Shown here: positions 40,083 through 51,432 of the stretch, in pieces
Position numbering within the stretch: position 1 is the stretch's first letter
Layout of the letters: every line of letters begins with the position of its first letter
Origin: Leclercia sp. LSNIH1
Lineage (GTDB): Bacteria > Pseudomonadota > Gammaproteobacteria > Enterobacterales > Enterobacteriaceae
Assembly (NCBI RefSeq): GCF_002902985.1
Contig: NZ_CP026167.1
Span: 2,728,001-2,792,000, forward strand
Length of the DNA stretch: 64,000 nucleotides
Direction of reading: 5' to 3'
Notes under the pieces: model-generated
Told to the model about the DNA's origin: nothing
Database searches by the model: none
The model's input: only the letters and a program-made list of their open reading frames with translations
Position numbers and translations under genes: made by a program

Positions 40083-40718
40083 TCAGACTTTCAGCAGTTC
40101 AGGCCATAACCGCAGGGTTATCTGGGTGACAGTCAGCAGTTTTTCCAGGCTGGCCCCTTCGCGGGCACTGATGGACATACCCTGCAAAATGCAGCTCAGA
40201 TATTGGGCAAGTTTCTTCGGATCGCACTGCGCCGGGATCTCACCGCGCTGCTGACGCTGCTGTAAAAACTGGCACAGCGTCTCTTCCTGCATGGCATGGC
40301 GAGATTTAACCGTATGGGCAATCTCTTCAGAAGAGGCTGCAAGCGTGGCCGACGTGTTAATCATAAAACATCCCGCAGGGGTCTCTTTGCTGGTAAAGCA
40401 GGTCGCCACCGCGGTGAAATAGTCTTCCAGCGCCCGTTCAACGGGCTTCTCCTCGCAAAACAGCTGCGCTTCATGGCGGGCGGCAAAACGGCTGATATAG
40501 CGATCCAGCACCGCCCGGAACAGCCCCTCTTTATTGGTAAATTCTGCATACAGCGTAGGCGCTTTCGCCCCCGTCGCGGCAACCAGGTCAGTCAGTGATG
40601 TGGCTTCATACCCATGCTGCCAGAACAGCGTCATGGCCTTGTCCAGCGCCGCTTCCCTGTCGAACACTTTTGGTCGGCCACGGCTTTTCTTTTCGCAACG
40701 CGTGTCATCGGTTGTCAT
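40083..40718 (-). CDS. comR: TetR-family copper-responsive repressor ComR
   Basis: ComR represses the divergent outer-membrane protein gene bhsA (comC) and is relieved by copper. The 211-residue protein has a TetR helix-turn-helix (about 25-70, DKAMTLFWQHGYEATSLTDL and GAKAPTLYAEFTNKEGLF) and a ligand-binding domain with a Cys-bearing segment (PAGCFMINTS). It matches K-12 YcfQ closely in the DNA-binding part and less in the ligand domain. Confidence 0.93.
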   Translation of the reverse strand: MTTDDTRCEKKSRGRPKVFDREAALDKAMTLFWQHGYEATSLTDLVAATGAKAPTLYAEFTNKEGLFRAVLDRYISRFAARHEAQLFCEEKPVERALEDYFTAVATCFTSKETPAGCFMINTSATLAASSEEIAHTVKSRHAMQEETLCQFLQQRQQRGEIPAQCDPKKLAQYLSCILQGMSISAREGASLEKLLTVTQITLRLWPELLKV

Positions 40719-40745
40719 GAGCCGTTGTACCTCTGTTGGATTGTT

Positions 40746-40917
40746 GAACGACCATTATAAAAATAATCCCTTTCCGCAGCCAGCGCCGCATGAATAAAAA
40801 TTTATTCATCATATCAATATGAATTTAAACGCTTTTAAAATTATTTTAATGATCGTTATAAAAATAAATTGACGTGTGATGTAGATCACATCTATCATTT
40901 TGTTATCGATCGTTAAG
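40746..40917. promoter_or_regulatory. comR-bhsA control region with repeated motif (candidate ComR operators)
   Basis: Three related sequences occur between comR and bhsA: GAACGACCATTATAAAAATAA (part, from 40746), AATGATCGTTATAAAAATAA (40848-40867) and TTATCGATCGTTAA (40903-40916). The first two share CRTTATAAAAATAA. TetR repressors bind such repeated, partly symmetric A/T-rich sites, so these are candidate ComR operators; binding is inference. Confidence 0.45.
40875..40890. promoter_or_regulatory. Consensus CRP site upstream of bhsA
   Basis: TGTGATGTAGATCACA matches the CRP consensus TGTGA-N6-TCACA in all ten conserved positions. Its centre is 78 bases upstream of the bhsA ATG, a distance at which CRP can activate. 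It predicts cAMP control of bhsA, or of comR on the other side. Confidence 0.75.
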
Positions 40918-40960
40918 TTAATGCTTACGACATCCCGTTCACTTGCAAAAGGTCCTTATC

Positions 40961-41218
40961 ATGAAAAACGTAAAAACAATCATCGCCGCTGCAGTACTCA
41001 GCTCACTCTCATTTGCCAGCTTCGCTGCGGTTGAAGTTCAGTCTACCCCTGCCGATCAACAAAAGGTGGGCACCATCTCTGCGAACGCCGGGACTAACCT
41101 GAGCTCTCTTGAAAGCCAGTTAGCGCAAAAAGCGGATGAAATGGGGGCGAAATCTTTCCGTATTACTTCTGTAACCGGCCCGAACACCCTGCACGGTACT
41201 GCAGTGATCTACAAATAA
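40961..41218 (+). CDS. bhsA: Multiple-stress outer membrane protein BhsA
   Basis: BhsA (YcfR, ComC) is a small DUF1471 protein of the outer membrane/periplasm. It affects copper permeability, surface hydrophobicity and biofilm formation under stress. The ATG at 40961 gives 85 residues, the K-12 length. The signal peptide (MKNVKTIIAAAVLSSLSFAS, cleaved at FAA) is followed by the DUF1471 fold (VGTISANAGTNLSSLESQLA, GAKSFRITSVTG). Confidence 0.96.
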   Translation: MKNVKTIIAAAVLSSLSFASFAAVEVQSTPADQQKVGTISANAGTNLSSLESQLAQKADEMGAKSFRITSVTGPNTLHGTAVIYK

Positions 41219-41249
41219 GCATGGCTTAACCCTCATTAATGCCACTGCG

Positions 41250-41284
41250 AAAAAAAACGCTCTGCCTGTGCAGAGCGTTTTTTT
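41250..41284. terminator. Bidirectional terminator between bhsA and ldtC
   Basis: AAAACGCTCTGC and GCAGAGCGTTTT pair over a CTGT loop with an A-run before and a T-run after, so it can end both convergent genes. Confidence 0.93.
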
Positions 41285-41295
41285 ATCTGTTAAGG

Positions 41296-42249
41296 CTACA
41301 GCGCCTGGGTAGCGGGGTGAGGCGTCACATCTACCGGCATACCCGAACGCGCTTCCATGGCGCGCTCCATAACGACCTCGTCAGCGCTGGCTTTAAAGCC
41401 CTGCTGCGCAGCATTCAGGACAATCGGTAGGGTCTGGGGATCGTCATTCAGCGCTTTCGACAGCGGCTGATGTACCTCCACCAGGCGCACGCCGCCAGGC
41501 TCTTCTGACACCTTAATCGGCGTGTTCATGATATTCACTTTGGTACCGGGCTGGACCACACGGAACAACGTCTCGATGTCATTGTCCCGCAGGCGAATAC
41601 AGCCGGAGCTGACGCGCATGCCGATGCCAAAATCGGCGTTAGTGCCGTGCAGCAGATAGACCCCACCGTAGGCAGCCAGGCGAATGGCGTGATGACCCAT
41701 CGGGTTATCCGGTCCGGCGGGGACCACCGCTGGCAGATCGATACCCTGGGCTTTATAGCGGGCGCGGATGTTGGCGGTTGGGGTCCAGGTCGGATTGGCG
41801 CGTTTGTCCGACACCGTGGTGACCATAGTTGGCGTCAGGGTATCGCCCCCCAGCTGGCCAATACCGATGGGGTAAACCGTGACCTCGTTTTTACCCGGCG
41901 GATAATAGTAGAGCCGCAGTTCAGCCAGGTTGATCACAATCCCTTCCCGCGGGGCATCGGGGAGGAGGGTCTGAAGCGGGATGGTCAGGACACTGCCTGC
42001 ACGGGGGACGTAGGGATCGACGCCAGGGTTAGCCTGCAGCAGCGCCAGGAAACCGACGTTATATTTTTTGGCAATCGCCTCCAGCGAACCACCATCGTTT
42101 TCCACCACATGAAAACGATTTTCGCCCACCAGCCGACTACCCGCCGGGGGCAGGGGCCAGGTATTCGCCTGGGCGGGCAGGGCAAGCGCTACGGTCGCGA
42201 GGAGCGCAACCACCGATATCCAACGGGTAAAACGCGACGTTTTTATCAT
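41296..42249 (-). CDS. ldtC: L,D-transpeptidase LdtC (Braun lipoprotein linkage)
   Basis: LdtC (YcfS) attaches the major outer-membrane lipoprotein Lpp to peptidoglycan. From the ATG at 42249 the product is 317 residues with a signal peptide (ending LALPAQANT) and a LysM peptidoglycan-binding domain (about 45-90, FHVVENDGGSLEAIAKKYN). The YkuD catalytic domain has HGTNADFG and the active-site cysteine in SSGCIRLRD. Upstream GTG and TTG codons would add only one to six residues. The frame matches K-12 apart from the tail. Confidence 0.95.
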   Translation of the reverse strand: MIKTSRFTRWISVVALLATVALALPAQANTWPLPPAGSRLVGENRFHVVENDGGSLEAIAKKYNVGFLALLQANPGVDPYVPRAGSVLTIPLQTLLPDAPREGIVINLAELRLYYYPPGKNEVTVYPIGIGQLGGDTLTPTMVTTVSDKRANPTWTPTANIRARYKAQGIDLPAVVPAGPDNPMGHHAIRLAAYGGVYLLHGTNADFGIGMRVSSGCIRLRDNDIETLFRVVQPGTKVNIMNTPIKVSEEPGGVRLVEVHQPLSKALNDDPQTLPIVLNAAQQGFKASADEVVMERAMEARSGMPVDVTPHPATQAL

Positions 42250-42372
42250 CACCAGAATCCATAGCAATAAAGATTATTATTATCTGAACGTTAATTGATA
42301 ATTATGGCGAATGAGTGTGTCGGGAAGTCCAGGGGGATTGCAAAGAGTTGTAAATTGCGCAGGGAAAATCAT

Positions 42373-42398
42373 GCCGGGCGACCCGATGGTAGCCCGGC
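42373..42398 (-). other. REP-like hairpin downstream of mfd
   Basis: GCCGGGC (42373-42379) and GCCCGGC (42392-42398) form a seven-base-pair stem with a 12-base loop just after the mfd stop. It has the GCCGGGC foot of the local REP family but lacks a full REP unit. It could be a terminator with a weak T-tract or a 3' end protector. Confidence 0.5.
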
Positions 42399-42404
42399 AC
42401 AGGG

Positions 42405-45400
42405 TCAGGCTACGGCATTCTCTTCAAGCTGACGCATAAAGTTACGTACCCAGTCCATGCGGGTTTTGCGCTCCGCCAGATCCTGGGTGAATTTCAGGCG
42501 CGTCGGTCCATCGAGCCGGAAGTGCTGGGGCTGTTTTTGCAGCAGGCCGATCAGCCACATCGGATCGACATGGTTCTTCTCGGCAAACTCAATCATGCCG
42601 CCTTTATCATTCCCCTCCAGCTTGCGGATCCCGAGCTTCTGCGCCTGCTGGCGTAAACGGGCGATATCCAGCAGGTTACGCGCTGCATCCGGCAGCAGGC
42701 CAAAGCGGTCGATCAGCTCCACTTTTATCTCTTCCAGACTGGCTTCGTCTTTGGCGCTGGCGATGCGTTTGTAAAACGACAGGCGGGTGTTAACGTCCGG
42801 GATAAAATCATCCGGCAGCAGGGACGGCATCCGCAGTTCCACTTCCGTTTGCTGGCTGGTGAGATCTTCCAGCGACGGCTCGCGCCCCGCCTTCAGGGCA
42901 TCGACGGCGTTTTCCAGCAGCTCCATGTAGAGCGAGAAACCGATGGTTTCCATCGAGCCGCTCTGATCTTCCCCAAGCAGTTCGCCCGCGCCGCGGATCT
43001 CCAGGTCGTGAGTGGCCAGCGCAAAACCGGCGCCCAGATCTTCCAGCGAGGCGATGGCTTCGAGACGCTTCTGCGCATCGGGGGTCATCGCTTTCGGGTG
43101 TGGGGTCATCAGCCAGGCATAGGCCTGATGGTGCGAACGTCCGACACGGCCACGCAGCTGATGGAGCTGGGCCAGGCCAAAGTGATCCGCTCGCTCAATA
43201 ATAATGGTATTGGCGGTAGGGATATCGATACCGGTTTCGATGATGGTGGTGCAAACCAGCACGTTAAAGCGCTGGTGATGGAAATCGTTCATCACCCGTT
43301 CCAGCTCGCGCTCGCGCATCTGCCCGTGGCCGATGGCAATACGCGCTTCCGGCACCAGCTCCGCCAGACGGTCGGCCGCTTTCTGGATATTCTCGACATC
43401 GTTATAGAGATAATAAACCTGGCCGCCGCGCAGCACTTCACGCAGGATCGCCTCGCGCACCACCAGGTTATCGTACTCACGGACAAAGGTCTTCACCGCC
43501 AGACGGCGGGCAGGCGGCGTGGCGATAATCGACAGATCGCGCATGCCGCTCATCGCCATATTTAACGTGCGCGGGATCGGCGTGGCGGTGAGGGTCAGGA
43601 TATCGACATCGGCGCGCATCGCTTTGATGCGCTCCTTGTGGCGCACGCCGAAGCGGTGCTCTTCGTCGACAATCAAGAGCCCCAGATCTTTCCACTTCAC
43701 GTCACTCTGCAGCAGTTTATGGGTACCGATCAGAATGTCGATCTTGCCCTCGCTTGCCTGCTCCAGGATCTGCGCCTGCTCTTTGGCGCTGCGAAAACGC
43801 GACATCATCTCGATGCGCACCGGCCAGTTGGCAAAGCGGTCGCGGAAGTTATCGTAATGCTGCTGCGCCAGCAGGGTAGTCGGCACCAGCACCGCCACCT
43901 GCTTGTTATTCTCCACCGCCAGGAAGGTGGCGCGCATCGCCACTTCGGTTTTACCGAAGCCCACATCGCCGCAGACCAGACGATCCATCGCCAGCGGCTG
44001 ACACATGTCGCTCAGCACGGCGTTAATTGCCTGGGCCTGATCCGGGGTGGTTTCAAACGGGAAGCTGTCGCAGAAGAGCTGATACTGCTCTTTATCATGC
44101 TTGAAGGCGTAGCCCGCCTTCGCCGCGCGCTGGGCGTAGATATCCAGCAGCTCCGCGGCTACGTCGCGCACTTTCTCCGCCGCTTTTTGCCGCGCCCGCG
44201 CCCACGCATCGCCGCCGAGCTTGTGCAGCGGGGCATTCTCTTCCGCACCGCCCGCGTAGCGACTGATCAGGTGCAGGGACGACACCGGCACATAGAGTTT
44301 GGCGTCGTTGGCGTACAGCAGCATCAGGTATTCACCCTTGATGCCGCCCGCTTCCAGGGTGGTCATCCCGGCGTAACGGCCTACGCCATGCTCCAGATGG
44401 ACAATCGGCTGGCCGGGATGCAGCTCCGCCAGGTTGCGGATCAGCGTGTCCGGGTTGATGGTGCGGCGGCTGTCCTGACGGCGGCGCGCCACGCGCTCAC
44501 CCAGCAGATCGCTTTCGCAGATCAGCGCCAGATTATTGAGCGTATCAATAAATCCATGTTCGGCGGCGCCGATCATCAGGTAGCGTCCGTTGCCGCTGGC
44601 GTCGTCCAGGCGCAGGATCCGCTTCGGTGCGACCTTAATGCGGCCAAGCAGCTCGCCCAGCGCCTCACGGCGCCCTTCGCTTTCCACAGAGAAGATCACC
44701 GGGCCGGTAAAGGATTCGAGGAACTTACGCAGGTTATCCAGCGGCGATTTGTTCTGCGCCTGCACCGCAAGATCCGGCAGCGGCTGGTAGGCCAGGTTGG
44801 TATTGGCAGCTTTCTCCGGCAGGCTGTCGGTTTTGAGCTGCATGCGCGGCCAGCGTTTCAGCTCGCTGAACAGCTCATCGGTGCGCAGCCACAGCAGCTC
44901 GGGCTCCAGCAGCGGGCGCATCGGATCAACCCCCCGGTTTTCAAAGCGGGCGCGAGTTTCACTCTCGAAACGGCTGGCGCTGGTCTCCAGATCGCCGGTG
45001 TTGAGCACCAGCGTGTTGGCCGGGAAATAGCTGAACAGGGCTGGCAGCGGCTCGCTGAAGAACAGCGGCTGCCAGTATTCGATCCCTGACGGCAGGGTGC
45101 CTTTGCTCACCTGCTGGTAGATATGTTCGGCGTCGCGCTTGACGTCAAACTTATCGCGCCACTGGCTGCGGAAGAGCTCAATAGCGGTTTTGTCGGTCGG
45201 GAATTCGTGGGCCGGCAGCAGGTTGATGGCCTCCACTTCCTCCAGCGTGCGCTGGGTATCGGCATCAAACAGGCGCAGGCTGTCGATTTCGTCGTCGAAA
45301 AAGTCCAGACGATAAGGTTGTTCACTGCCCATAGGGTAGAGGTCGAGCAGCGCGCCGCGGGTGGCGTACTCCCCGTGCTCCATGACCTGATCGACATGGC

Positions 45401-45851
45401 GATAGCCCGCGCTGTCGAGCTGCACGCGCAGGCCGTCCCTCGAGAGGCGCTGGCCTTTTTTCATCACCAGCGCGTGGCCGTGCAGATAGCTGTGCGGGCA
45501 GACGCGCTGCATCAGGGTATTGACCGGCACAATCAGCACGCCGCGCTGCATGGAGGGCAGCTGATACAGCGTGGAGAGGCGCGAGGAGATGATCTCCTGG
45601 TGCGGCGAGAAGCTGTCGTAAGGCAGCGTCTCCCAGTCGGCAAGGCTGGTGACCAGCTGATCGGTGAACTGGCGGATCTCATCATGCAGACGCAGGGCGT
45701 TTTGCATGTCCGGCGCGACCAGTACCACCGGGCCCTGATGACGCTCTGCAATTTCCGCCACCAGCGTGGCGCAGGCTGCCCCGGTCAGTTCACCTAACTG
45801 GCGTTGGTCGCCCGCTTTGACGGGCAGGGAAAAACGATTTTGTTCAGGCAT
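42405..45851 (-). CDS. mfd: Transcription-repair coupling factor Mfd
   Basis: Mfd removes RNA polymerase stalled at DNA damage and recruits UvrA. The ATG at 45851 gives 1148 residues, the K-12 length (MPEQNRFSLPVKAG); the upstream frame is non-coding. Domains in order: a UvrB-like module (about 25-340), the RNA-polymerase-interacting domain (about 480-545), and a RecG-like translocase. The translocase has Walker A GDVGFGKTEVAMRA (about 630), the DEEH box and TATPIPRTL. The C-terminal UvrA-masking domain follows. Confidence 0.98.
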   Translation of the reverse strand: MPEQNRFSLPVKAGDQRQLGELTGAACATLVAEIAERHQGPVVLVAPDMQNALRLHDEIRQFTDQLVTSLADWETLPYDSFSPHQEIISSRLSTLYQLPSMQRGVLIVPVNTLMQRVCPHSYLHGHALVMKKGQRLSRDGLRVQLDSAGYRHVDQVMEHGEYATRGALLDLYPMGSEQPYRLDFFDDEIDSLRLFDADTQRTLEEVEAINLLPAHEFPTDKTAIELFRSQWRDKFDVKRDAEHIYQQVSKGTLPSGIEYWQPLFFSEPLPALFSYFPANTLVLNTGDLETSASRFESETRARFENRGVDPMRPLLEPELLWLRTDELFSELKRWPRMQLKTDSLPEKAANTNLAYQPLPDLAVQAQNKSPLDNLRKFLESFTGPVIFSVESEGRREALGELLGRIKVAPKRILRLDDASGNGRYLMIGAAEHGFIDTLNNLALICESDLLGERVARRRQDSRRTINPDTLIRNLAELHPGQPIVHLEHGVGRYAGMTTLEAGGIKGEYLMLLYANDAKLYVPVSSLHLISRYAGGAEENAPLHKLGGDAWARARQKAAEKVRDVAAELLDIYAQRAAKAGYAFKHDKEQYQLFCDSFPFETTPDQAQAINAVLSDMCQPLAMDRLVCGDVGFGKTEVAMRATFLAVENNKQVAVLVPTTLLAQQHYDNFRDRFANWPVRIEMMSRFRSAKEQAQILEQASEGKIDILIGTHKLLQSDVKWKDLGLLIVDEEHRFGVRHKERIKAMRADVDILTLTATPIPRTLNMAMSGMRDLSIIATPPARRLAVKTFVREYDNLVVREAILREVLRGGQVYYLYNDVENIQKAADRLAELVPEARIAIGHGQMRERELERVMNDFHHQRFNVLVCTTIIETGIDIPTANTIIIERADHFGLAQLHQLRGRVGRSHHQAYAWLMTPHPKAMTPDAQKRLEAIASLEDLGAGFALATHDLEIRGAGELLGEDQSGSMETIGFSLYMELLENAVDALKAGREPSLEDLTSQQTEVELRMPSLLPDDFIPDVNTRLSFYKRIASAKDEASLEEIKVELIDRFGLLPDAARNLLDIARLRQQAQKLGIRKLEGNDKGGMIEFAEKNHVDPMWLIGLLQKQPQHFRLDGPTRLKFTQDLAERKTRMDWVRNFMRQLEENAVA

Positions 45852-45971
45852 GGCTTTGTCAGGATCTCGTATGGGCATATCACTGATACACAATGTCTTT
45901 ATTATCCTTGATCGTTTTACATTAGCAAACCGTAACCGCACGCAGCGCAAAGCCCCCCTCTCACAGGCGCG

Positions 45972-47045
45972 CTAGCGTGTCGCCTGAACCAGCGTCAGCC
46001 GGGCGGGTGGGGTAAAGAAAATATCACCGGCCAGCGCGCGGGAGAGGTTACGCGCCCCCAGCCCCACCAGGGTGCAGATCAGCAGGCTGGCAAACGGGTA
46101 GAAGAGCACCAGCGTCAGCTCTGCCCACACCGGCCAGGTACCGCCATTCAACTGGTGGATCATTAACAGGCTGACCCCTTCGATCAGAATGCGGTGGGTG
46201 GTGTAAATCGCAATGGTATTGGAGCCAACCACGTTCAGCACATTGTCAGGGCCCACGGCGAAGCGCTGCTCCAGGCGGTAGAACAGGGCCATAATCAGCA
46301 GGATCGACAGCAGCGACAGCGGCAGGGGAACCCCGACGAACCACAGCACGACGGAGACCACCCCGAACGCCGCTACCGCCAGCGCGTCACGGCGCCACAC
46401 CCGGCTCTGCATCCAAGCCATCAGCTGCACGCCGTACCAGGCCCCGAGGCTGTAATAGATCATATTGCGCACCACGCTGTTCATCCCCCACCACGGCAGC
46501 GGCATAAAATTGATGGCGATGCTGGCGAGCGCCAGCAGCACGACCAGCGGCGTCCGCCAGCGGCTCAGCAGCTTGCAGAGCGTAAAATAGACCACCAGAG
46601 CGTAGAGATACCACAGGCTGGTGCTGGCAGTGAGCATGCCGGTGATAAAGCCGCTTAACGAGTCGGCATAGGCGGCGTTCGACGCGGTATTGAGATCCCG
46701 CTCCGGCGCCAGCCACGCATTGAGATGGGTCAACGCCTGCCACTGTAATACTCCCCACAGCGCCAGCACCCAGATAATGCTCCAGAGCCGTTTGTCCAGG
46801 CAGGTTTTCCAGTCGACCTCGTCAATGTAGCGCCGGACCAGATACCCCGAAAGAAAGAAGAACACCGGCATGCGGAACGGGGCGAGATAGAGATTGAACG
46901 TTACCCAACATTTGGCGAGCAGCACCGAAAGGGGAGCATGCAGCACCTCGAGATGGGGATAAAAGGTGATCACCGAGTGGTAAATCACCACCAGGCAGAT
47001 GCAGAGTCCTTTTATCTGGTTAATCCATAGTGCTTTTTGTTTCAT
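45972..47045 (-). CDS. ycfT: Acyltransferase-3 family membrane protein YcfT
   Basis: The 357-residue protein is a polytopic membrane protein of about ten helices in the acyltransferase-3 family. These proteins O-acetylate or acylate cell-surface or other sugars. The N-terminal block LWINQIKGLCICLVVIYHSV contains the conserved His of helix 1, and RMPVFFFLSGYLVRR is a family signature. K-12 YcfT has the same length; its substrate is unknown. It lies upstream of mfd on the same strand and is divergent from lolC. Confidence 0.92.
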   Translation of the reverse strand: MKQKALWINQIKGLCICLVVIYHSVITFYPHLEVLHAPLSVLLAKCWVTFNLYLAPFRMPVFFFLSGYLVRRYIDEVDWKTCLDKRLWSIIWVLALWGVLQWQALTHLNAWLAPERDLNTASNAAYADSLSGFITGMLTASTSLWYLYALVVYFTLCKLLSRWRTPLVVLLALASIAINFMPLPWWGMNSVVRNMIYYSLGAWYGVQLMAWMQSRVWRRDALAVAAFGVVSVVLWFVGVPLPLSLLSILLIMALFYRLEQRFAVGPDNVLNVVGSNTIAIYTTHRILIEGVSLLMIHQLNGGTWPVWAELTLVLFYPFASLLICTLVGLGARNLSRALAGDIFFTPPARLTLVQATR

Positions 47046-47254
47046 CGCGTTCCGGGTCCTGTTATTACCTTAATCGAGCGGGTAAGTGTGTTGCGCGGCG
47101 GGCGGGATGTAATGGGTAAGAGTCTGTATCCGGATGTTTTTCAGAAAAGCTGCAAACACCTGCGCGGGGCAGGTCGTCTTACGAAAGGGGGGTATTACGC
47201 TGATTTACCGCGCTTTTTCAGACAAATGATAAGCAAAGCTTACGGTTCCAGTCA

Positions 47255-49209
<1,955 letters not shown>

Positions 49210-49210
<1 letters not shown>

Positions 49211-50454
49211 TGGCTTCACCGTTATCGTTACTCATCGGCCTGCGTTTTAGCCGGGGTCGCCGCCGCAGTGGCATGGTGTCGCTCATCTCGGTCATCTCCA
49301 CCGTCGGTATCGCGCTGGGCGTGGCGGTACTGATTGTTGGCCTCAGCGCCATGAACGGCTTTGAGCGTGAGCTGAACAACCGCATTCTGGCAGTCGTGCC
49401 GCACGGCGAAATTGAGCCGGTTAACCAGCCGTGGAATAACTGGAACGACGCCCTGAATAAAGTGGAAAAGGTGCCGGGCATTGCCGCGGCTGCGCCCTAT
49501 ATCAATTTCACCGGACTGGTGGAGAGCGGCGCAAACCTGCGCGCTATCCAGGTGAAAGGGGTGAACCCGCGCCAGGAAGATAAGCTCAGCGCGCTGCCGC
49601 AGTTTATCCAGAAAGAGGCCTGGGCCAACTTTAAAGCTGGCGATCAGCAGATTATCCTCGGTAAGGGAGTGGCCGACGCGCTGAAAGTGAAGCAGGGCGA
49701 CTGGGTGTCGATCATGATCCCGAACGCCAGCGCCGATCATAAGCTGCAGCAGCCGAAGCGCGTGCGTCTGCACGTGACCGGTATTTTGCAGCTAAGCGGT
49801 CAGCTCGATCACAGCTTTGCTATGGTGCCGCTGGAAGATGCGCGCCAGTATCTCGATATGGGCAGCAGCGTCACCGGGATCGCCATCAAGGTTAACGACG
49901 TCTTCAACGCCAACAAACTGGTGCGCGACGCCGGGGAAGTGACCGACAGCTATGTCTACATCAAGAGCTGGATCGGCACTTACGGGTATATGTATCGTGA
50001 TATCCAGATGATCCGCGCCATTATGTACCTGGCGATGGTGCTGGTGATCGGCGTGGCCTGCTTTAACATCGTCTCTACCCTGGTGATGGCGGTGAAAGAC
50101 AAGAGCGGCGACATCGCGGTGCTGCGCACCCTCGGCGCAAAAGATGGTCTTATTCGTGCCATCTTCGTCTGGTATGGTCTGCTGGCGGGGCTGCTGGGCA
50201 GCCTGTGCGGTGTGGTTATCGGGGTGGTGGTTTCATTGCAGCTGACGCCGATTATCAACGGTCTTGAGGCCCTGATCGGGCATCAGTTCCTGTCGGGCGA
50301 TATCTATTTTATTGACTTCCTGCCGTCTGAATTGCACTGGCTGGATGTTTTTTATGTGCTGGTTACAGCACTTTTACTGAGTCTGCTGGCAAGCTGGTAT
50401 CCGGCGCGTCGCGCAAGCCGAATTGATCCGGCGAGGGTATTAAGTGGCCAGTAA
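49210..50454 (+). CDS. lolE: Lipoprotein-releasing ABC transporter membrane subunit LolE
   Basis: LolE pairs with LolC and provides the lipoprotein entry site. The ATG at 49210 overlaps the lolD stop and gives 414 residues, the K-12 length. The MacB/FtsX layout is one N-terminal helix (about 25-48), a periplasmic domain and three C-terminal helices (about 270-400). The sequences [19 protein letters not shown] and [15 protein letters not shown] parallel those in LolC, reflecting their common origin. Confidence 0.98.
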
Positions 50455-50505
50455 TTACGTCATGATCCGGTGAGCGTTGCCGCCGGGTCAAAAGAGGAAT
50501 GCACT

Positions 50506-51417
50506 ATGTATTACGGATTTGATATTGGCGGCACCAAAATTGCCCTTGGCGTATTTGATACCAACCTGAAATTGCAGTGGGAAACCCGGGTTCCCACTCC
50601 CCACGAAAGCTACGATGAATTTTTAACCGCCATTGCCGCGCTGGTGGCCCAGGCCGATGAACGCTTCGGCGTGAAGGGCACGGTGGGCATAGGCATTCCG
50701 GGGATGCCGGAAACCGACGACGGTACGCTGTACGCCGCCAACGTCCCGGCGGCAAGCGGTAGGCCGCTGCGCGCCGACCTGACCCGCCTCCTTGAGCGTG
50801 ACGTGCGCCTCGACAACGACGCTAACTGTTTTGCCCTCTCCGAAGCCTGGGACGATGAGTTCCAGCAATACCCCCTGGTGATGGGGCTGATCCTCGGCAC
50901 CGGTGTCGGCGGCGGGATTGTGGTGAATGGCAAACCGGTGACCGGACGCAGCTATATCACCGGCGAGTTTGGTCATATTCGCCTGCCGGTGGATGCGCTG
51001 GAGGTGGTGGGGCGTGATTTCCCGCTCCTCCGCTGCGGTTGCGGCCAGCACGGCTGCATTGAGAACTACCTCTCCGGCCGTGGATTTGCATGGCTTTATG
51101 AACACTTCTATCATCAAAAACGTCAGGCTCCGGAAATCATTGCCCTGTGGGAGCAGGGAGATGAACAGGCTGTAGAGCACGTTGAGCGCTATCTCGATCT
51201 GCTGGCGGTCTGTCTGGGGAATATCCTGACCATTGTCGATCCTGACCTGCTGGTGATCGGCGGAGGATTATCGAACTTTACGGCCATCGCCGAACGGTTG
51301 TCCGGTCGGTTGCCGCGTCATTTGTTGCCGGTTGCCCGTGTCCCGCGCATTGAGCGCGCGCGACATGGCGATGCCGGAGGAATGCGCGGCGCCGCATTCC
51401 TCCATCTCACCCGCTAG
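50506..51417 (+). CDS. nagK: N-acetyl-D-glucosamine kinase NagK
   Basis: NagK phosphorylates GlcNAc released in cell-wall recycling. The ATG at 50506 gives 303 residues (K-12 length) and starts with the ROK phosphate motif [14 protein letters not shown]. The sugar site is in [14 protein letters not shown] and [12 protein letters not shown], and the ROK zinc-binding signature is [15 protein letters not shown]. It continues the lolCDE unit. NagZ in the same window supplies part of its substrate pathway. Confidence 0.97.
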   Translation: MYYGFDIGGTKIALGVFDTNLKLQWETRVPTPHESYDEFLTAIAALVAQADERFGVKGTVGIGIPGMPETDDGTLYAANVPAASGRPLRADLTRLLERDVRLDNDANCFALSEAWDDEFQQYPLVMGLILGTGVGGGIVVNGKPVTGRSYITGEFGHIRLPVDALEVVGRDFPLLRCGCGQHGCIENYLSGRGFAWLYEHFYHQKRQAPEIIALWEQGDEQAVEHVERYLDLLAVCLGNILTIVDPDLLVIGGGLSNFTAIAERLSGRLPRHLLPVARVPRIERARHGDAGGMRGAAFLHLTR

Positions 51418-51432
51418 CCATACGAGGTTTTT

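Noticed and set aside
43638..45089. 483-codon open frame antisense to mfd
   Set aside because: Gln/His/Arg-rich mirror of mfd codons with no family features.
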